Shown piece by piece: positions 62,911 to 64,000 of a stretch of DNA of 64,000 nt. The notes under the pieces were generated by a model, which was not told the DNA's origin, searched no databases, and saw only the letters and a list, made by a program, of their open reading frames with translations. The translations under genes and the position numbers were made by a program. Position 1 is the first letter of the stretch. Each line of letters opens with the position of its first letter. The stretch covers positions 96,247,501-96,311,500 of the forward strand of contig CM027383.1 in NCBI GenBank assembly GCA_015680905.1. Reading direction: 5' to 3'. This DNA comes from Coptis chinensis. Lineage: Eukaryota; Streptophyta; Magnoliopsida; Ranunculales; Ranunculaceae.

Positions 62911-63807
62911 ACAAATTTCTCGATATTTGGTTAAAATGTTACAAAAAGAAGTGCAAGGAGTGTCGTTTTATTGTCTTTTTAATATTGTATTTACTTTTCC
63001 TTATCCAACCTAGCTAGCAACTATGCCAAATTCAAGAGATGAAATGTTCCGAAAAATTAAGAAAATATGTACACTGTTTCTAATGATTAAAGAATGAGAG
63101 TCGTGGATCAAAATAGAATTATTTCACCACTTTCGTTGATTTTTTCCCAAAATGAACTGCTAATACGTCATGCATGTCTTTGGATAAAAAATACAGGGGG
63201 TGGGAGTCAATTGTAAAAAGAGGAAGAATATTGAGAATAATCATCATTTTTATCCAAGTCCTTTTATTTAGTGTCTCATAGCCAGAATAAATTCCCTCAG
63301 AATTTATAATTAATTCTATTATATATAAGGATTGTAGCTTTCTTCAATTTTTTTTTTCTTAAAAACAAATTGTAGCAAGCTACAATCCTTATATATAATA
63401 GAATTAATTATAAATTCTGAGGGAATTTATTCTGGCTATGAGACACTAAATAAAAGGACTTGGATAAAAATGATGATTATTCTCAATATTCTTCCTCTTT
63501 TTACAGTTGACTCCCACCCTCCGTATTTTTTATCCAAAGACATGCATGACGTATTAGCAGTTCATTTTGGGAAAAAATCAACGAAAGTGGTGAAATAATT
63601 CTATTTTGATCCCGATTCTCATTCTTTTTAATCATTAGAAACAGTGTACATATTTTCTTAATTTTTCGGAACATTTCATCTCTTGAATTTGGCATAGTTG
63701 CTAGCTAGGTTGGATAAGGAAAAGTAAATACAATATTAAAAAGACAATAAAACGACACTCCTTGCACTTCTTTTTGTAACATTTTAACCAAATATCGAGA
63801 AATTTGT
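62911..63807. repeat. Long palindrome, 430-bp near-identical arms
   Basis: Left arm 62911-63340 and right arm 63377-63807 are inverted copies, apparently about 97% identical (a few substitutions and small indels, e.g. near 63200 and 63610). They are separated by a 36-bp spacer. Transcription would give a long hairpin RNA. The open frame at 63501-63695 only reads the arm. It matches no element type I know. Confidence 0.92.
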
Positions 63808-63981
63808 TTTTTAAATTGTAGCACGTTTGTTCTCTAAATCTTTTGTATAATCTATTTTTCATATCAATAAAATACAACTTTGTAAAAAAAAATCAATGGA
63901 ACAAAATGAAATTAAAGTCAAAAAGAGAATTGAGAAATCAGGAGAAAGAAAAAAGAAAAATATATTGAGACAGTGAGAGAG
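63808..63981. other. Sequence between palindrome and right edge
   Basis: AT-rich with an 'aagaaaaa' and 'gagagag' run just before an ATG at 63982. Probably a promoter or 5'UTR if a gene starts there. Confidence 0.35.
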
Positions 63982-64000
63982 ATGCCACCGAAAAGAAAAA
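63982..64000 (+). CDS. Possible gene start cut by window edge
   Basis: ATG followed by codons for PPKRK, a basic start such as found in nuclear proteins, after a purine-rich leader. Only six codons are in the window, so identity is unknown and this could be chance. Confidence 0.25.

Noticed and set aside
63501-63695. Small ORF on the - strand
   Set aside because: It only reads through one arm of the palindrome.

Overview
This is nuclear DNA of a flowering plant, probably a eudicot. The genes have many GT-AG introns, noncoding DNA is AT-rich, and the repeats are typical of plants: PIF/Harbinger, hAT-like elements, Helitrons, an L1-type LINE, Ty1/copia, a 5S-bearing LTR and a tRNA-derived SINE. 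All gene models come from reading splice sites and reading frames by eye. No database search was run.

Only four gene-sized host loci are convincing. (1) A long multi-exon gene on the + strand (592 to about 10255) encodes a protein I do not recognise. (2) A type-A cytokinin response regulator on the - strand (10752-13696, 159 aa, five exons) converges on it. (3) A vacuolar sorting receptor lies on the + strand (42932-47835, 12 exons, about 623 aa). (4) A FAX3-like plastid fatty-acid exporter lies on the - strand (50074-53698, six exons, 311 aa). A fifth gene may begin at the right edge (ATG at 63982). These genes do unrelated housekeeping or signalling jobs and are not an operon-like unit.

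Most of the rest is nested mobile DNA. From 15.8 to 26.6 kb there are a Tourist-type MITE, a SINE remnant, a hAT-like element and an 8.9 kb PIF/Harbinger element (17641-26577) with matching ends. The Harbinger element carries a decayed DDE transposase, its Myb/SANT-like partner and a decayed copy of a RING-H2 (ATL-type) ubiquitin-ligase gene. From 27.8 to 41.4 kb there is an L1-type LINE on the - strand. It is interrupted by two Helitrons joined end to end (37888-39358 and 28537-37887). The larger Helitron encodes a decayed Rep/helicase and carries an apparent exon of condensin CAP-G. When the Helitrons are removed in silico the LINE reading frame continues, which fixes their borders. A solo LTR containing 5S rRNA-like sequence sits in the LINE reverse transcriptase.

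From 55.3 to 63.8 kb, a Ty1/copia element (55712-62098, TSD CATTG) contains a 1.27 kb solo LTR (TSD CAAAC). It lies between two inverted copies of a terminal-repeat-like sequence. To its right are a small fold-back and a large near-perfect palindrome with arms of about 430 bp. I found no CRISPR, prokaryotic operon, rRNA gene or free-standing tRNA gene. The most distinctive features are the tandem Helitrons with gene capture, the cargo-bearing Harbinger element, the long palindrome, and a 2-nt defect in the vacuolar sorting receptor gene that could be bypassed by a downstream splice acceptor.
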